From: Chaetomium olivaceum
Taxonomy: Eukaryota > Ascomycota > Sordariomycetes > Sordariales > Chaetomiaceae
Length of the DNA stretch: 64,000 nucleotides
NCBI GenBank assembly: GCA_039881045.1
Contig: JAYWVB010000003.1
Coordinates: forward strand, 1,054,001-1,118,000
Reading direction: 5' to 3'
The notes under the pieces are model-generated. The model was not told the DNA's origin and did no database searches. It worked only from the letters and a program-made list of their open reading frames with translations. Positions 37,085 to 48,203 of the stretch are shown here, one piece after another. Numbering within the stretch: position 1 is the first letter of the stretch; each line of letters opens with the position of its first letter. Made by a program: the position numbers and the translations under genes.

Positions 37085-38185
37085 TCATGGCCGAGGCTTG
37101 CAGCCCGGCTCCGGCTTGGGGTCGACCTGCTGGGTGATCAAGGCCAGGCGCCACGGCAGCGCGTTGTACTCGCCCTCGTCCTTGGCCGGGTCAAGGCCCT
37201 GGTACAGGAAGCGCAGGGGCTCCGATACATCAATAGTCAGGGTCTGGTCCGTCAGATCGCGAATGACCTCGCCGTGGCTGATGCTGCGCGTCCAAGCGTC
37301 ACCCTCGAACTCGACATTGTTGGCGCGCGCAAACGGGTTCTCCTCGGTATCGGCCAGCGGCAGCCACTCGCCATCAATCTTATCCGAGGTCCACGAACGG
37401 AAGTAGCGCTGCTCGTCGGTGCCGATGGCCTCGATCAGCAACAAATACTGCTGCTTGCCCTTGCCGCCCTTGACGGCGTAGACGCAGGCGGCCTCGAACA
37501 GCTTGAAGCGGTCCGGGTCCTCCATGGCAATCACGGGCTCGCTCATGCCCTCGGGGAAGTCGGCCAGCGTGGTCTGGGAGCGGTACAGGTGGCCGTTGTC
37601 GTCCGACGAGAAGAGGTGGCAGAGCGCGTCGTCGCAGATGACCCACATGTCGACCCAGTAGCCCTGGCCGATGTTATCGTCGATGATCTGGGGGCGGGCC
37701 GTGTAGAAGGTCTTCGGGGCTGTCCAGCCGGCGGGGTTGCTGATGTCGGGGTTGGTCGAGTAGGCGGCGTTGTCGTTTTGGTAGACGAGGTACCACAGCT
37801 TATGGGGGGCGAAGTAGAAGATTTGCGGGGCCGCGCGGTAGCCGACGCCGAGGGGCGCTTGGTCAAGGTAGTAGAAGTCGGCATTGTTGGCCTCCTCAAA
37901 AGAGGTGAAGTTGAGGTACATGAGGTTGTAGCCCTCGGCCTTGGCCGTGCTGGCAAAGACGTGGTAGGTGCCGTCGGTCTCGATGATGGTGGGGTCCTTG
38001 ATACCCGCGAGCTTGCGCTCGTCATCCTTGGGGGCGATCAGAGGGCCGGTGGAAGTCCACTTGAACCTGTTGGGCAAGACGGCGGCTTTGGCAGGCTTGC
38101 GGGCGGCGAGGCCGGACTCAGAGGTGGGCATGGCGCAAACCGCGCCGGCCCAGAGGGCGGCCACAGCGAGGGAGAAAGACCGCAT
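37085..38185 (-). CDS. GH62 alpha-L-arabinofuranosidase, secreted
   Basis: Secreted enzyme that removes arabinofuranosyl side groups from arabinoxylan. The 366-residue single-exon protein is chosen to start at 38185 because the signal peptide (MRSFSLAVAALWAGAVCA) begins there; an in-frame ATG at 38221 would place 12 polar residues before it. The mature enzyme is a single five-bladed beta-propeller domain. The base and acid candidates are D64 (GIKDPT) and E231 (LFEAACVY), with D179 in YWVDMWVICDD. Other hallmarks are FASTAKAEGYN, YRAAPQIFYFAP and LFSSDDNGHLYRSQ. No carbohydrate-binding module. It is transcribed divergently from a GH43 gene with 687 bp between them. No frame breaks. Confidence 0.93.
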   Translation of the reverse strand: MRSFSLAVAALWAGAVCAMPTSESGLAARKPAKAAVLPNRFKWTSTGPLIAPKDDERKLAGIKDPTIIETDGTYHVFASTAKAEGYNLMYLNFTSFEEANNADFYYLDQAPLGVGYRAAPQIFYFAPHKLWYLVYQNDNAAYSTNPDISNPAGWTAPKTFYTARPQIIDDNIGQGYWVDMWVICDDALCHLFSSDDNGHLYRSQTTLADFPEGMSEPVIAMEDPDRFKLFEAACVYAVKGGKGKQQYLLLIEAIGTDEQRYFRSWTSDKIDGEWLPLADTEENPFARANNVEFEGDAWTRSISHGEVIRDLTDQTLTIDVSEPLRFLYQGLDPAKDEGEYNALPWRLALITQQVDPKPEPGCKPRP

Positions 38186-38872
38186 GTTGGGTAGACGACT
38201 TTGCCGGTGGTTTGGAAACACGAGGCATGGAAAGGATTACCGCGACGCACCGTCTGCCTTATAAAGTCATGACCGATGCACGCCGAGAAACAGAATTGCC
38301 GATCTCAGCCCCGGAGACCCGTGTCAGTCATTGTCGTCCCGGTTAAACGCGCCGATCCCCAATCGGCTGTCCTCAGGGCCGAGTCCATTGCCAAAAATGG
38401 AACATGATGCTGATGACAAGGAAGAAGACCGCTCGCTAAGACACCATCCATGGTTCCTTGTGAGGAGAAGGGCTAAGCCAAGAGGCATGGTGCAGGCTGG
38501 AGTCGACGGTTTAACCTGGTTCTTGGGTGGTTTATGCAAGGGGCGTCTGGCGAGGAAGTCTTGGGAGCCCTGGGAGCTCTACCTTAATGACGGGATATTT
38601 TGATGGAAGACAGATCATTGGAGCGCATCCCCGGGATTGAAAACGTTGTCGAGATCCCTCTCCCGCATTCAGCCGGCTTGTATGGGGCGGATGTCCACCG
38701 ATGTGCGGGGAGAAGAGGCGCTCGTACAAATAGCCGGCGGGACCTCCCTTCCGGGACCAGGATAGGGCCCGCTCAGCACGAACAAGCGATCGGTTGGCGT
38801 GTCTAGCCCCGTCGATGAGCTTCGCTTGCCCGGCCTTGGAAGCTTAGTTTTGGTGTGGAGGAACGGTTCAAC
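38186..38872. promoter_or_regulatory. Bidirectional promoter of the GH62/GH43 pair
   Basis: The 687 bp between the two start codons must drive both hemicellulase genes. GGCTAA at 38471-38476 matches the XlnR/XLR-1 activator motif (GGCTAR). SYGGRG-type carbon-repressor (CreA/CRE-1) sites are at 38705-38710 (GCGGGG) and, on the minus strand, at 38629-38634. A TATA-like TTATAA on the GH62 side is at 38259-38264, about 75 nt before its ATG. Such motifs occur by chance, so their use is an inference from gene function. Confidence 0.5.
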
Positions 38873-40293
38873 ATGCGGATCTCAAGCGGCTTCTTCGCCG
38901 CCGTATCGGTGCTGACTGCATGGTCCGCAACCCCGGCCCTCGGCTCCCCGGCGGTCAGCTACGACAACTCGCTCATCCAGCAACGCGCGGACCCGCACAT
39001 CATCAAGCACACCGATGGGTGGTACTACTTTACTGCGACGGTCCCCGAATTCGATCGCATCGTCCTACGGCGAGCCCAGTCGATCCAGGCGCTGAAAGAT
39101 GCTTCAGAGACGACCATCTGGCGGCGCAAGTCATCGGGAGTCGGCAGCAACCAGGTGTGGGCGCCGGAGCTGCACTTCATCGACGGCAAATGGTACATCT
39201 ACGTGGCGTTGGGGGTGGCCAACCAGTGGCGCATCCGGGCATTCGTGCTCGAGGGCACGGGCAGTAACCCGCTGGCGGCGAGCTGGACGGAAAAAGGGCT
39301 CATCAAGACCAACTGGGACACCTTCTCCCTGGACGCGTCCACCTTTGTGGCCAACGGCACACGGTACCTAATCTGGGCGCAACAGGAACCGTCGCGGTCA
39401 GACGAGAACTCGAGCATCATGATCGCACCGCTCCAGAACCCCTGGACGATCCGCGGCACGGCCGTCGCCATTTCCCGGCCAACCCTGTCCTGGGAGCGCA
39501 TCGGCTACAAGGTCAATGAAGGGCCGTACGTGATCCAGCGCAACGGCAAGATCTTCCTGACGTACTCGGCCAGCGCGACCGACTACAACTACTGTATGGG
39601 CCTGTTGACGGCGACGGCCGGGTCGGACCTGCTGAACCCGGCATCGTGGAGCAAGACGCAAAGCCCCATCTTCACCAGCAACGCCAACACCAACCAGTGG
39701 GGGCCGGGACATAACTCGTTCACGGTGTCGGAGGACGGGTTGAGCGATATCATGGTGTACCACGACCGTGGGTACCGCGACATCAACGGCGACCCCCTGA
39801 ATGATCCCAACCGGCGGACGAGGGTGCAGAAGCTGTACTGGAAGGCGGACGGGACGCCGGACTTTGGTGTGCCGGTGCCTGAGGGGAAGACGCCGGTCCG
39901 GCTGCGGGCTGCGTCGGGTGGGTATGTGCGGTACTACACCGGGAGCGGGAACCCGTCTGGCACAGCGGCGTTGGCTGATACGCAGTTCCGGTTGGTGAGT
40001 CCTGGGCTGGCGGGTGGAAGTACGGTTAGCCTGGAATCGACGAGCAACCCGGGCGTGTTCCTCCGGCGGGTAGACGGTGGTGTGTCCGGTTCGAGAGGAG
40101 TAGCGCGCTGACCTCGGCTGCGTCCAAGGCATCGGCGAGTTTCAATCTCATCGAAGGGCTTGCCGATGGCCAGGTTATTTCCTTGGAAGCATCGGATGCG
40201 CAGAATCAGTTTCTTGGGCTTGAAAATACCGGGAAGCTTGTCGTAGTGGCGGCGGAGGGCGCACAAGCACAGACAACATTTTCCTTGGAGTGA
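38873..40293 (+). CDS. GH43 arabinanase/arabinofuranosidase with C-terminal AbfB-like module
   Basis: Secreted glycoside hydrolase acting on arabinan or arabinose side chains; overall it resembles the exo-1,5-alpha-L-arabinanase-like branch of GH43. The ATG at 38873 starts a signal peptide (MRISSGFFAAVSVLTAWSAT...ALG). The five-bladed propeller carries the catalytic set D40 (QQRADPH), D154 (FSLDAS) and E216 (VNEGPYV). From about residue 345 a beta-trefoil AbfB/CBM42-like arabinose-binding module begins (PVRLRAASGGYVRYYTG). Within it the frame breaks near 40084 (RRVDGGV, then RFERSSALTSAASK in another frame). One extra C in the CC of GTGTCCGG restores it, giving 473 aa and ending at 40293 after QTTFSLE. 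Read literally, the protein stops at 40111 with half a binding module. Confidence 0.85.
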
Positions 40294-41636
40294 GTGAATC
40301 GGGAATGAAAGGCGCTCAGGCAACTTGATGGCGTCTTACATATGTGGTTGAGCCTAAACATAAACATATTATTTCCGGTCATTTGATATGTTTCCATCCC
40401 GACTTTTGTGATGCCGCGATTTGAGAAATTTTCATGTCGTCGTCGAGAATGCCACCCGTGGAAAGAGAGCCAGGAGTTTCGAAAGTTGGACCTGCCCAAA
40501 TCGAATTGTCAAGTCCGAGCGGTTCGGTCTCGGTACCGCTCCGGTCAGCTCCGAGTTCCGGGCGCGAGTGCGCTGGTTTTCGGTTTGTGTTGAACTGGAA
40601 CACGGTACGGAAGGAAGCACGGAAGAGAGCGGCTTTGACGGTCTGCATCGGTTTGAATGCTTGGGTATTCGTACGCTCGGAGGAATCGCGGTTACCCCGC
40701 ATCCGATCAACTCGCCGGAGCGGGTCTTGCGGGGCAACAGCCAAGGCGCGGAAATCCTCGGCTCAGATCCACGGCTTGGTGCCGAGGCCACCGCTCGATA
40801 CATAAAATAAAGCATTGACAGTAAGGAAATGAGAAATATAAGGTGCATCGCTGAGATGGTTTCTCACACGGGAAACTTAGCACTGAAATACAGGAATGGG
40901 AAAGTTGGAGATTGAGTCCATCAAGGTCAACCGCGGTAGTCACTCACTTACACACACCCACCATCCCCTGACCCCATAGTTGTGTGGTGCGGGGAATGCG
41001 GAGCTCTGCGTTAGCCAGGCCATGTTCGGCAACCAACTGCGCCAACCAGCACCAACAGCTGCATCTTTTGATAAGAAGGTGAAATGACAGCCAGCCATCG
41101 GTTGGCAAGCACGGCGATGGTTGGGCCGGCCCCGACCGTAGTGCAGTGTTAGGTAACTCGATTTCAAGGGATTCAAGGTCACTTGACGTCTGTGCCGTCA
41201 TCAGGAGACAAACACGACAGGGACCCGGGGGCTTAAGCCGAGACCACTTACACCGTCAATGACCGCCCAATAAATACGGGTAGCCAATGGTCAGTGGGTG
41301 CTTCCTTTCGAATTGGCTTTGTTTGACCAACATCACATCGGGAAGCTGCTTTTGAGGATTCAACGATTACCCACAGCTGTTATACATATTTGCGTTGACA
41401 AAGGTCCGAGATAACGGAAGTGGGATTCGGGAACAAGAGACCAAACACGGATACGCCTTTCTAGCTTTTTGAAGACGTCCAAGGGAAACGACCTCCGGCT
41501 TGTGGCTTATCGGCTTTACCTTTGCACGAGGCCACCATCCAAAATCCAGAACCCGGCTGTCGGATACCCACCGTGCCACCAGACCAGACCGAGACGCCCG
41601 CGTCCGAATCTCTCTCCCCGCATCCCATTTGCCGCG
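40294..41636. other. Intergenic, no gene seen
   Basis: About 1.3 kb. Open frames up to 138 codons exist on both strands around 40420-40850 but none is recognisable and they overlap each other. The last part is the promoter and leader of the TPP enzyme gene. Confidence 0.4.
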
Positions 41637-43896
41637 ATGCGACCCCTGTTTCGGGCAACTCCACCCCGGGCAACCACTGCCAGTAGGGTCCTCCAGGGGC
41701 ACCATCGTCATACCGCCGCGGTAGCCGTGACCGGGATTAACCGTTCTGGAGCGTGCCGGTTCATCTCATCGTCCGCCCGGCTCAACGATGGTAGTGCATC
41801 CAACAACTCAATAATAAATCACGGGAACACCACTCTTCCCCGCTCATCATCCATTTCTTTGGTATCGCCAACATTGACCAACACCAACATCAACACCCTC
41901 ACTTCTTCTTCCCTTTCCTCCTCCTCCACCCCCAACAACGCCGTCTCACAAACCCGCTGGTCGTCCACAACCACAACCAACGCCCCCAAGATGTACACCA
42001 CCTCGTTCGCCTTCTTCGAGGCGCTATGGGACGCCGGCGTGAAATATGTCTTTGTCAACTTAGGCTCCGACCATCCCAGCATCATCGAGGCCATGGTGAA
42101 GGGCTCCCGGAGAAGAAGGGCCAGTTCCCCCGCATCATCACCTGCCCCAACGAAGTGAGCCTACTTTACCCCACCCCCCCCCCCCCCCCCCCCCCCTTTC
42201 TCAACCCTCTACCGCAGACAAACTAACCCCAACCCCCCAGATGGTAGCCATGTCCATGGCCGACGGCTACGCGCGCCTGACCAACAAGCCCCAAGCCGTC
42301 ATCGTGCACGTCGACGTCGGCACCCAGGGCCTCGGCGCCGCCGTGCACAACGCCAGCGCGGGGCGCGCCCCGATCCTCGTCTTTGCGGGCATCTCGCCCA
42401 TCACCCAGGAGGGGGAGCTGCGCGGCTCCCGCACCGAGTTCATCCACTGGATCCAGGACGTGCCCGACCAGAAGCAGATCGTCGCGCAGTACTGCCGCTA
42501 TGCGGCCGAGTTGAAGACGGGGGTCAACGTGAAGCAGATGGTGAATCGGGCGCTGCAGTTTGCGAAGTCGGGACCGCAGGGCCCGGTTTATTTGTGCGGT
42601 TCAAGGGAGGTCATGGAGATGGAGATCGAGCCGTATCAGATTAAACAGGATCAGTGGGAGCCTGTGGAGCTGGGGGGTTGCCGACGGGTGCCGTGCGGAA
42701 GATTGCTGAGGCGTTGGCGGGGGCAAAGGAGCCGTTGCTGGTGACGGGGTATGGCGGGCGGAACCAGGCTATGCCGGCGGCGCTGGTGGAGTTGGCGAAT
42801 ACGGTCAAGGGGTTGAAGGTGTTGGACACGGGGGGTAGTGATATGTGCTTCCCGGCGGACCATCCGGCGTGGTTGGGGCTGAGGTTTGGTGTGGAGGCGG
42901 CGGTGACAACGGCCGATACCATTATTGTGCTCGACTGCGACGTCCCGTGGATCCCGACGCAGTGCAAGCCCAAGGCCGACGCCAAGATCTTCCACATCGA
43001 TGTCGATCCCCTGAAGCAGGTCATGCCCCTGCATTACATCGCCGCGCAGCACCGGTACCGCGCCGACGGGCTGACGAGCGTTGAGCAAATCACGGCGCTG
43101 CTCCAGAAGGACGAGGGGTTGAAGGCGCAGGTGACGGGTGCTGAGAGCGACAAGAGGTGGGCGGCTCTACAGGAATCACACAAGCAGCGTTTGGAGGCCA
43201 TTACCCTCCGATCTCAACCCCTCGAGAACGGCGAGTTTGGCACGAGCCACCTCTGCGCAAAGCTGAAAGATCTGTGCCCCGAGGACACCATCTGGGCCGT
43301 CGAGGCCGTGACCAACACCGGGTTTGTGCACGACAGCCTTCAGCCAAAGCTTCCAGGACAATGGATCAACTGCGGCGGTGGCGGCCTTGGCTGGTCGGGT
43401 GGCGGCGCTCTCGGTATCAAGCTGGCTAGCGACCACGAGGCAAAGTTGAAAGGTGCGAAGGGCAAGTTTGTCGTGCAAATTGTGGGCGACGGCAGTTTCC
43501 TCTTTTCGGTCCCGGGGAGCGTGTACTGGATCGCGAAGCGGTACAACATTCCCATCCTGACTATCGTGTTGAACAACAAGGGTAAGTGAAAGCTCGTTTA
43601 GGCCGTTGCATGGAACTTTCTGACCGTCCGTTGTAGGCTGGAATGCGCCGCGCAAGTCTCTACTTCTCGTCCACCCCGAAGGGTTGGGATCGCAGGCGAG
43701 CAACGAAGAGATCAACATCTCGTTCGACCCAGCCCCGGATTATGCCGGCATCGCAAAGGCCGCGGCCGGGGGGGACATCCACGCCGCCCGGGTCGACAAG
43801 GCGGCTGACCTGGAACGGGTACTCAAGGAAGCCATCGAGGTGGTCCAGGGGGGCCAAACGGCCGTGCTTGACTGCAAGGTTGCCATGGGCTGCTAG
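41637..43896 (+). CDS. Thiamine pyrophosphate enzyme, acetolactate synthase-like
   Basis: Member of the TPP-dependent decarboxylase/acetolactate synthase superfamily; the substrate cannot be told from sequence. The N-terminal 100 residues are Arg/Ser/Thr-rich with few acids and look like a mitochondrial presequence plus a disordered stretch. The PYR-type domain follows (TSFAFFEALWDAGVKYVFVN), with the conserved catalytic Glu in CPNE placed exactly at the end of exon 1, then MVAMSMADGYARL. The middle domain runs through LLVTGYGGRNQAM. The TPP-binding motif is GDGSFLFS ... IVLNN. Exons are 41637-42154, 42241-43581 and 43637-43896. Two single-base losses break the frame: at 42101-42103 (GGG, needs GGGG to give VKGLPEKKGQF) and at 42672-42677 (G6, needs G7 to give VELGGLPTG). 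Repaired length is 706 aa. Intron 1 contains a C23 run. Confidence 0.85.
42174..42196. repeat. C23 homopolymer in intron 1
   Basis: A run of 23 cytosines inside the first intron of the TPP enzyme gene, upstream of the acceptor at 42239-42240. Its true length is likely uncertain because long homopolymers are hard to call. Confidence 0.9.
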
Positions 43897-44255
43897 ACGG
43901 ATGTATGTATGTTACCGCATGGGTGCGGGTATTGAATTTGACAGGCAAACAAACACATTGAGTAGTGCGTGCGGAGGCAGTCCGTTTGCTGCTGCAGCTT
44001 GCGCCGCATCCGCTCGTTCTGAGCCAACGAGAGGTGGAAGCCTCAAGATTCTGTTGAGGCCTACAGCGCACCTCTCCTCTTGTGTAACATCCAGGATGTG
44101 ATGGGAGTTGTTGCTTTGTGAAATTGGAGTTTAAAGCATGGACTGTTGCCTGGTTTCCATGGTTTCCGTGATTTGATCTGCCACCAAACAAACAAATCAT
44201 AAACTTCCCTTCAATAGCACACGCTTGCCCTTTGCTTTTTGTCGACAGTGAAGCC
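43897..44255. other. Intergenic, no gene seen
   Basis: 359 bp between two plus-strand genes: the 3' end of the TPP enzyme transcript and the promoter of the methyltransferase gene. No obvious motif. Confidence 0.4.
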
Positions 44256-45767
44256 ATGGCCGACACATCTGCACTCAAAGATTCTACCACGTCCCCAAAT
44301 GCGGGTACTACTAAACCAAAGATAACGCCGAAGACCATCATCCATGAGTACCTCCTGGAACGTCTCCCAATTTACCAGGAGCTTCGTGAACTTCAGAGAC
44401 AAGTGAGTCTCGACCCTTCCTTTTTCCCACTTCCCCTGACAGTAAGAATTAGGGTTGGGAGAGCGAAGCCGGAGATACCCATTTCCAGCAGCAACGCCGA
44501 CGCGCGGACCACGCCGATGCCAGGACGAAGATCAGCTTCTTCAACTTGATGCGTGACATTGGCCTCGAACTTGACAGTGCCACCTCCGCTCTCACCATCA
44601 ATCATGATCCCAATACGCGGCCAGCCATTCTGGACCTGTGCATGGCCCCTGGCGGCTTCTCAGCGGCTGCCCTCGAGCGCAACCCATCCGCCCTCCTTCG
44701 CGGCATCAGCCTGCCACGCGCGCTCGGCGGCCACGAGCTGCTGCTCCGCAACTGGTCCGACACTAACCCCAACGCCAGTACCTACGTCGACTTCCGTGAC
44801 ATCACCTTGCTGGCCGAGGAGATGGGCACGCCATTGTCGAGCATCCCAGCTGCGCACCCCGACGCTGCCTCTTTCTCGGCCGACCGGCCGTTCCTCGACC
44901 AAAGGTTCAACCTCGTCTTCTGCGACGGGCAGGTCCTGCGCACGCATGAGCGTCCCGAGTGTACGTTCCCTCCTGGTAGCACTCACATCCAGCTCGCATC
45001 CAAACAATTCCCTCCTCCACCACTGGCTCTGTTTCCACCTCTCCTTCCACCCATTCTCAACCCTCAATTCCTAACTTCCCACCGCCGCAAACCACCCCCT
45101 CCCACCCCAAACCACAATCACCCAACCACCCAACCACCCCCACTAACAAACACCCAACAGACCGCCAACACAACGAACCCACCCGCCTCATCACCTCTCA
45201 ACTAGCCATCGCCCTAACCCGCCTCCGGCCCGGCGGAACGCTAGTCATCCTCCTGCACAAAGCCGACTCCTGGCATTCAGTGCGGCTTATCCACACCCTT
45301 TGGAAGCTCGCCGACGGCGGGTTGGTGCTGCATAAGCCGATGCGGTCGCACAAAACACGGTCGTCGTTTTATCTTGTGGCGAGGGGGGTGAGGGTGAGGG
45401 GAGGATGTGGAAGGAGTGGTGGAGGGGTGGAGGGAGATGTGGAGGGCGGCGACGTTTTGGGAGTTTGGTGGGGTTAGGGGGGGTTTGGAGGGTGGTGAGG
45501 GTAAGGGTGTGCAGGGGGTTTGGTGGTGAAGGGGGCGAGGGAGCCGGCAGTAGTAGGGGCGGTGAGAATGCGGGTGATGGTGAGGATGGCGGGCGGCAAC
45601 ACGGTTGGGAAAAGGAATGCACGGTTGTGTTGGAGGAGTTTGGGGAGACGCTGGCGAAGCTGACGGAGCCTGTGTTTGCGGTGCAGGCAGAGGCGCTGAG
45701 GAAGGCGCCTTGGATGAAGAATACCGGCGCGTCTTGGGGAGGAAAAGGGGGTGTGAAACGTAAATAG
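44256..45767 (+). CDS. FtsJ/RrmJ-like methyltransferase
   Basis: SAM-dependent Rossmann-fold methyltransferase of the FtsJ (RrmJ) type, a group that mostly 2'-O-methylates RNA. Exon 1 is 44256-44402, exon 2 is 44453-44960, exon 3 begins at 45161; introns are 50 and 200 nt. The SAM motif is ILDLCMAPGGFSAAALE. FCDGQVL supplies the acidic motif IV residue, and LLHKADSW the catalytic-type Lys. After SSFYLVARGV two more frame changes are needed: one near 45380-45400 into a frame reading EDVEGVVEGWREMWRAATFW, another near 45513-45518 into one reading VVLEEFGETLAKLTEPVF up to the stop at 45765-45767. Both lie in G-rich runs and each is repaired by removing one G. The substrate RNA is unknown; this is not obviously one of the three yeast FtsJ homologues. 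Confidence 0.7.
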
Positions 45768-45852
45768 TACCACGACAATACCAGTAGCACCAGAATCGAT
45801 TAAAACAGTACCTGACCGATAGCCCCAACCCCAACCCCCCTATTTCACTCAT

Positions 45853-47517
45853 CTAATCATTAATTTGGATTTGCCCCATCCACTTGGCGATATAGTTTGG
45901 ATCACCCGTCGTGATTCGCTCCGAGTACGTGTTCGAGTCGTTGGGTTTCCCCGACACCTTGTCCTGCAGGACCCGCACCAACGCCGCGTAGATTCGTTTC
46001 TTCATCTCATCCAAGGTGCCGTTCCAGGCCGTCTTTGCACGGTCAATGGTGACTGGGTCTTTGTTCTCGACGTAGATGTCAGGCAGTCTCCAATGGGGTA
46101 TGTGTTGGGGTGTCCCGGGCGAAAGCGCACGGGTGTAGAGATGATGCCGAAGTACTCGTGACAGAGTCGGCACAGTGGCTTGCTGGTACCGATGTACTGC
46201 CACCCGTGGAAGAAGCGGTGAGACTGTGTGCCACCAGGGGTACGTGATAGCCATTCGTGTAACAGCATCTCTGCGTGAACAATGGGCTCCAGTTCCCGGT
46301 TCCATTTCTCTTCCAGCCTGGCGTTCAGGTTATAAACCTGGAGCTTTGCGGCGTCTTGTCTGTAAGCTTTTCTCTGCGCTTTGGTTGCATTGGGGGCACG
46401 GTTGAGGATGTCTTCGACAGTCTCGGGCTTCAGTGTCCGCGCCTCCTTCACATATGGCTCGCTCGAACGGACGGTCTCAATGTCAAAGTCGCGGAAGAGG
46501 TCTGTGTCTGCCCACATGCGGCTGGCATGCACAAGCGTATGCGCGGCGTACTGATACGATAGAAGGCGTCCCGCGCTGTGTTGGAGGGCGGACCAGCAGC
46601 CACCTTTGGCCAGCTTGTCGTCGGTAACTGCACCTGCTTCGATATATCTCCATGTTTCCACCCGTCTTTTTCGGGATGTCTGAATTGCTGCAATGAGTCG
46701 CATCGTATCGTTGATATCTGTCGGTCGAAGTTCGTCAGCGACACCCGGAATGATTACGATTCGGCGGTAATATGCTCACACTTGTCGCTCTTCTGGCCAT
46801 CGGTTACGTCCGGGAGAAGGGCCGCCAACCGCTCCATTTCTTCTTTTGCACCCATTCCTAGTGATCGGTCAATGTCAATACTGGTAGGATTCGAAGATAA
46901 ATCCGAGTTGGTTTGTTGGGTTGTACCTTGATCGGTGGTGTCACACTTTGCCATGCAGTTCTTCAGCTCTTTCTCCAACGAAGTGAGGTACGCTCTAACA
47001 CGGACGTTGCTCCAGAGAAGGATCTCGCGCATTAGGCGTTTTTCCATCACTTCATCCGAGTCGTTCGCCGTTTTCTCCACATTTTCCTTCAGGATATCGA
47101 GAACGGCCTGCAGTCCGGCACGTGCGGTCTTCATTTGGACTCTAGTTCTGCGGTTAGACGCCAGTACATAGCACAAGCGACCATTTTCATGGATAACGGC
47201 AAGTGCAGAGACAGTCTTGCCCTTGGGCTCGAAATCACAGATCTGGGCGAGCTTGTTGACCAGCGTTTGGAACCTCTCTTCCGGGGACTGGTGGCTGTTC
47301 TGAGGGCCATCGGATGGTGCTCGGCTGGATCCTCGAGGGCAGACTTCGTTAAGGCTTTCGAGGAGGATGAGGGGCGGGTAAAACTCGTGCCGCAACGTGC
47401 TCTTCTGTTTCTTATTGAGCTCCTCAGGCTCTCCAGGGAAGTCTAGCACCGCTGTCAAAGGGTTTCAGCTCGTGTCAGGGAAGCGAAGGCCGGGGACAAG
47501 GACCGCTTACCCATCAT
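45853..47517 (-). CDS. OTT_1508-like deaminase-fold protein
   Basis: Fungal protein of the OTT_1508-like nucleic-acid deaminase superfamily. The zinc motifs are HAEMLLHEW and, after RFFHGWQYIG, SKPLCRLCHEYF, matching the H-x-E ... P-x-C-x-x-C pattern of zinc deaminases. Target base and biological role are unknown; bacterial relatives are predicted polymorphic-system effectors while fungi carry many stand-alone copies. Exon 1 is only 7 nt (47517-47511, ATGATGG), exon 2 is 47451-46780 and exon 3 is 46717-45853, with introns of 59 and 62 nt. The upstream part (about 230 residues) is helical. After FRPGHPNTYP the frame breaks at a CCCC run (plus-strand GGGG 46095-46098); one added C continues it as HWRLPDIYVENKDPVTI to the stop. 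Repaired length is 514 aa. It is tail to tail with the FtsJ gene, 85 bp apart. Confidence 0.75.
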
Positions 47518-48203
47518 ATTTCCCGGGCCGGTCCTTTTCTTGCTTTGATGGATTACTTTATCCAGTTCGGTCGGTGGGTGACCGTGAAAGAAACTAAGCG
47601 AAGGGTAGTCGACTCTCAAGTCACAAAACGGAACGACACAACTTCACAAGGCGCCATGGCATGTACGGGCAGCAATATCCCGAAGATGGGACAGATGCTT
47701 GGAAAGCTGTTAATGCCCAGGTCCTTTGGAGACATGCAGGAGGCCTACAACAGTTTGCCAATCTTGTCAATCTGCCCCCCCAGCAGATGGATCGGTTGGG
47801 GCCGCGTGGTCCCCGGTTGACCAATACCGTGGCGCAAAAAGTTGCTGTGCAACGTGTGTGGGTCAATAACACAATTGTGGGAGATGTTGAAGGCCTCCTC
47901 GCGTCTAGAGCTCATTATTATTGGATGCCTTGGAGGGGTGTTGGTACCGCGCTGCCAGTCTGCCCAACGGAGGCAGAGAGGTGCCACGCCGCTGGGCGCA
48001 CGCCTCCGGGGTAAGAGTTTTGCGATTGTCTGGCCTCACACTTTGTAAACCCCAACCCTCTGCCTCTGTACTTTCAGCGTGCTGCGAGTTCTTAAAACGA
48101 AAAGATACCGCCTACTTTCTGCTGCCGAAGACAACCTGGCCGCCCCTTTCGCCTACCACGGGGTAGCTTAGACTCTCTCCTGCGTGCATGAACAATCCCG
48201 ACG
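47518..48203. other. Divergent promoter region
   Basis: 686 bp between the divergent deaminase and C2H2 genes. A plus-strand frame of 118 codons (47661-48014) is open but unrecognised; it has no clear donor to join the zinc-finger gene, so I do not call it. Confidence 0.35.

Noticed and set aside
37028..38194. 388-codon open frame on the plus strand
   Set aside because: It is the antisense of the GH62 gene. High G/C in third codon positions keeps the opposite strand open; the product has no family features.
39398..40132. 244-codon minus-strand frame over the GH43 gene
   Set aside because: Shadow of the GH43 gene, very Arg/Pro/His-rich, no motif.
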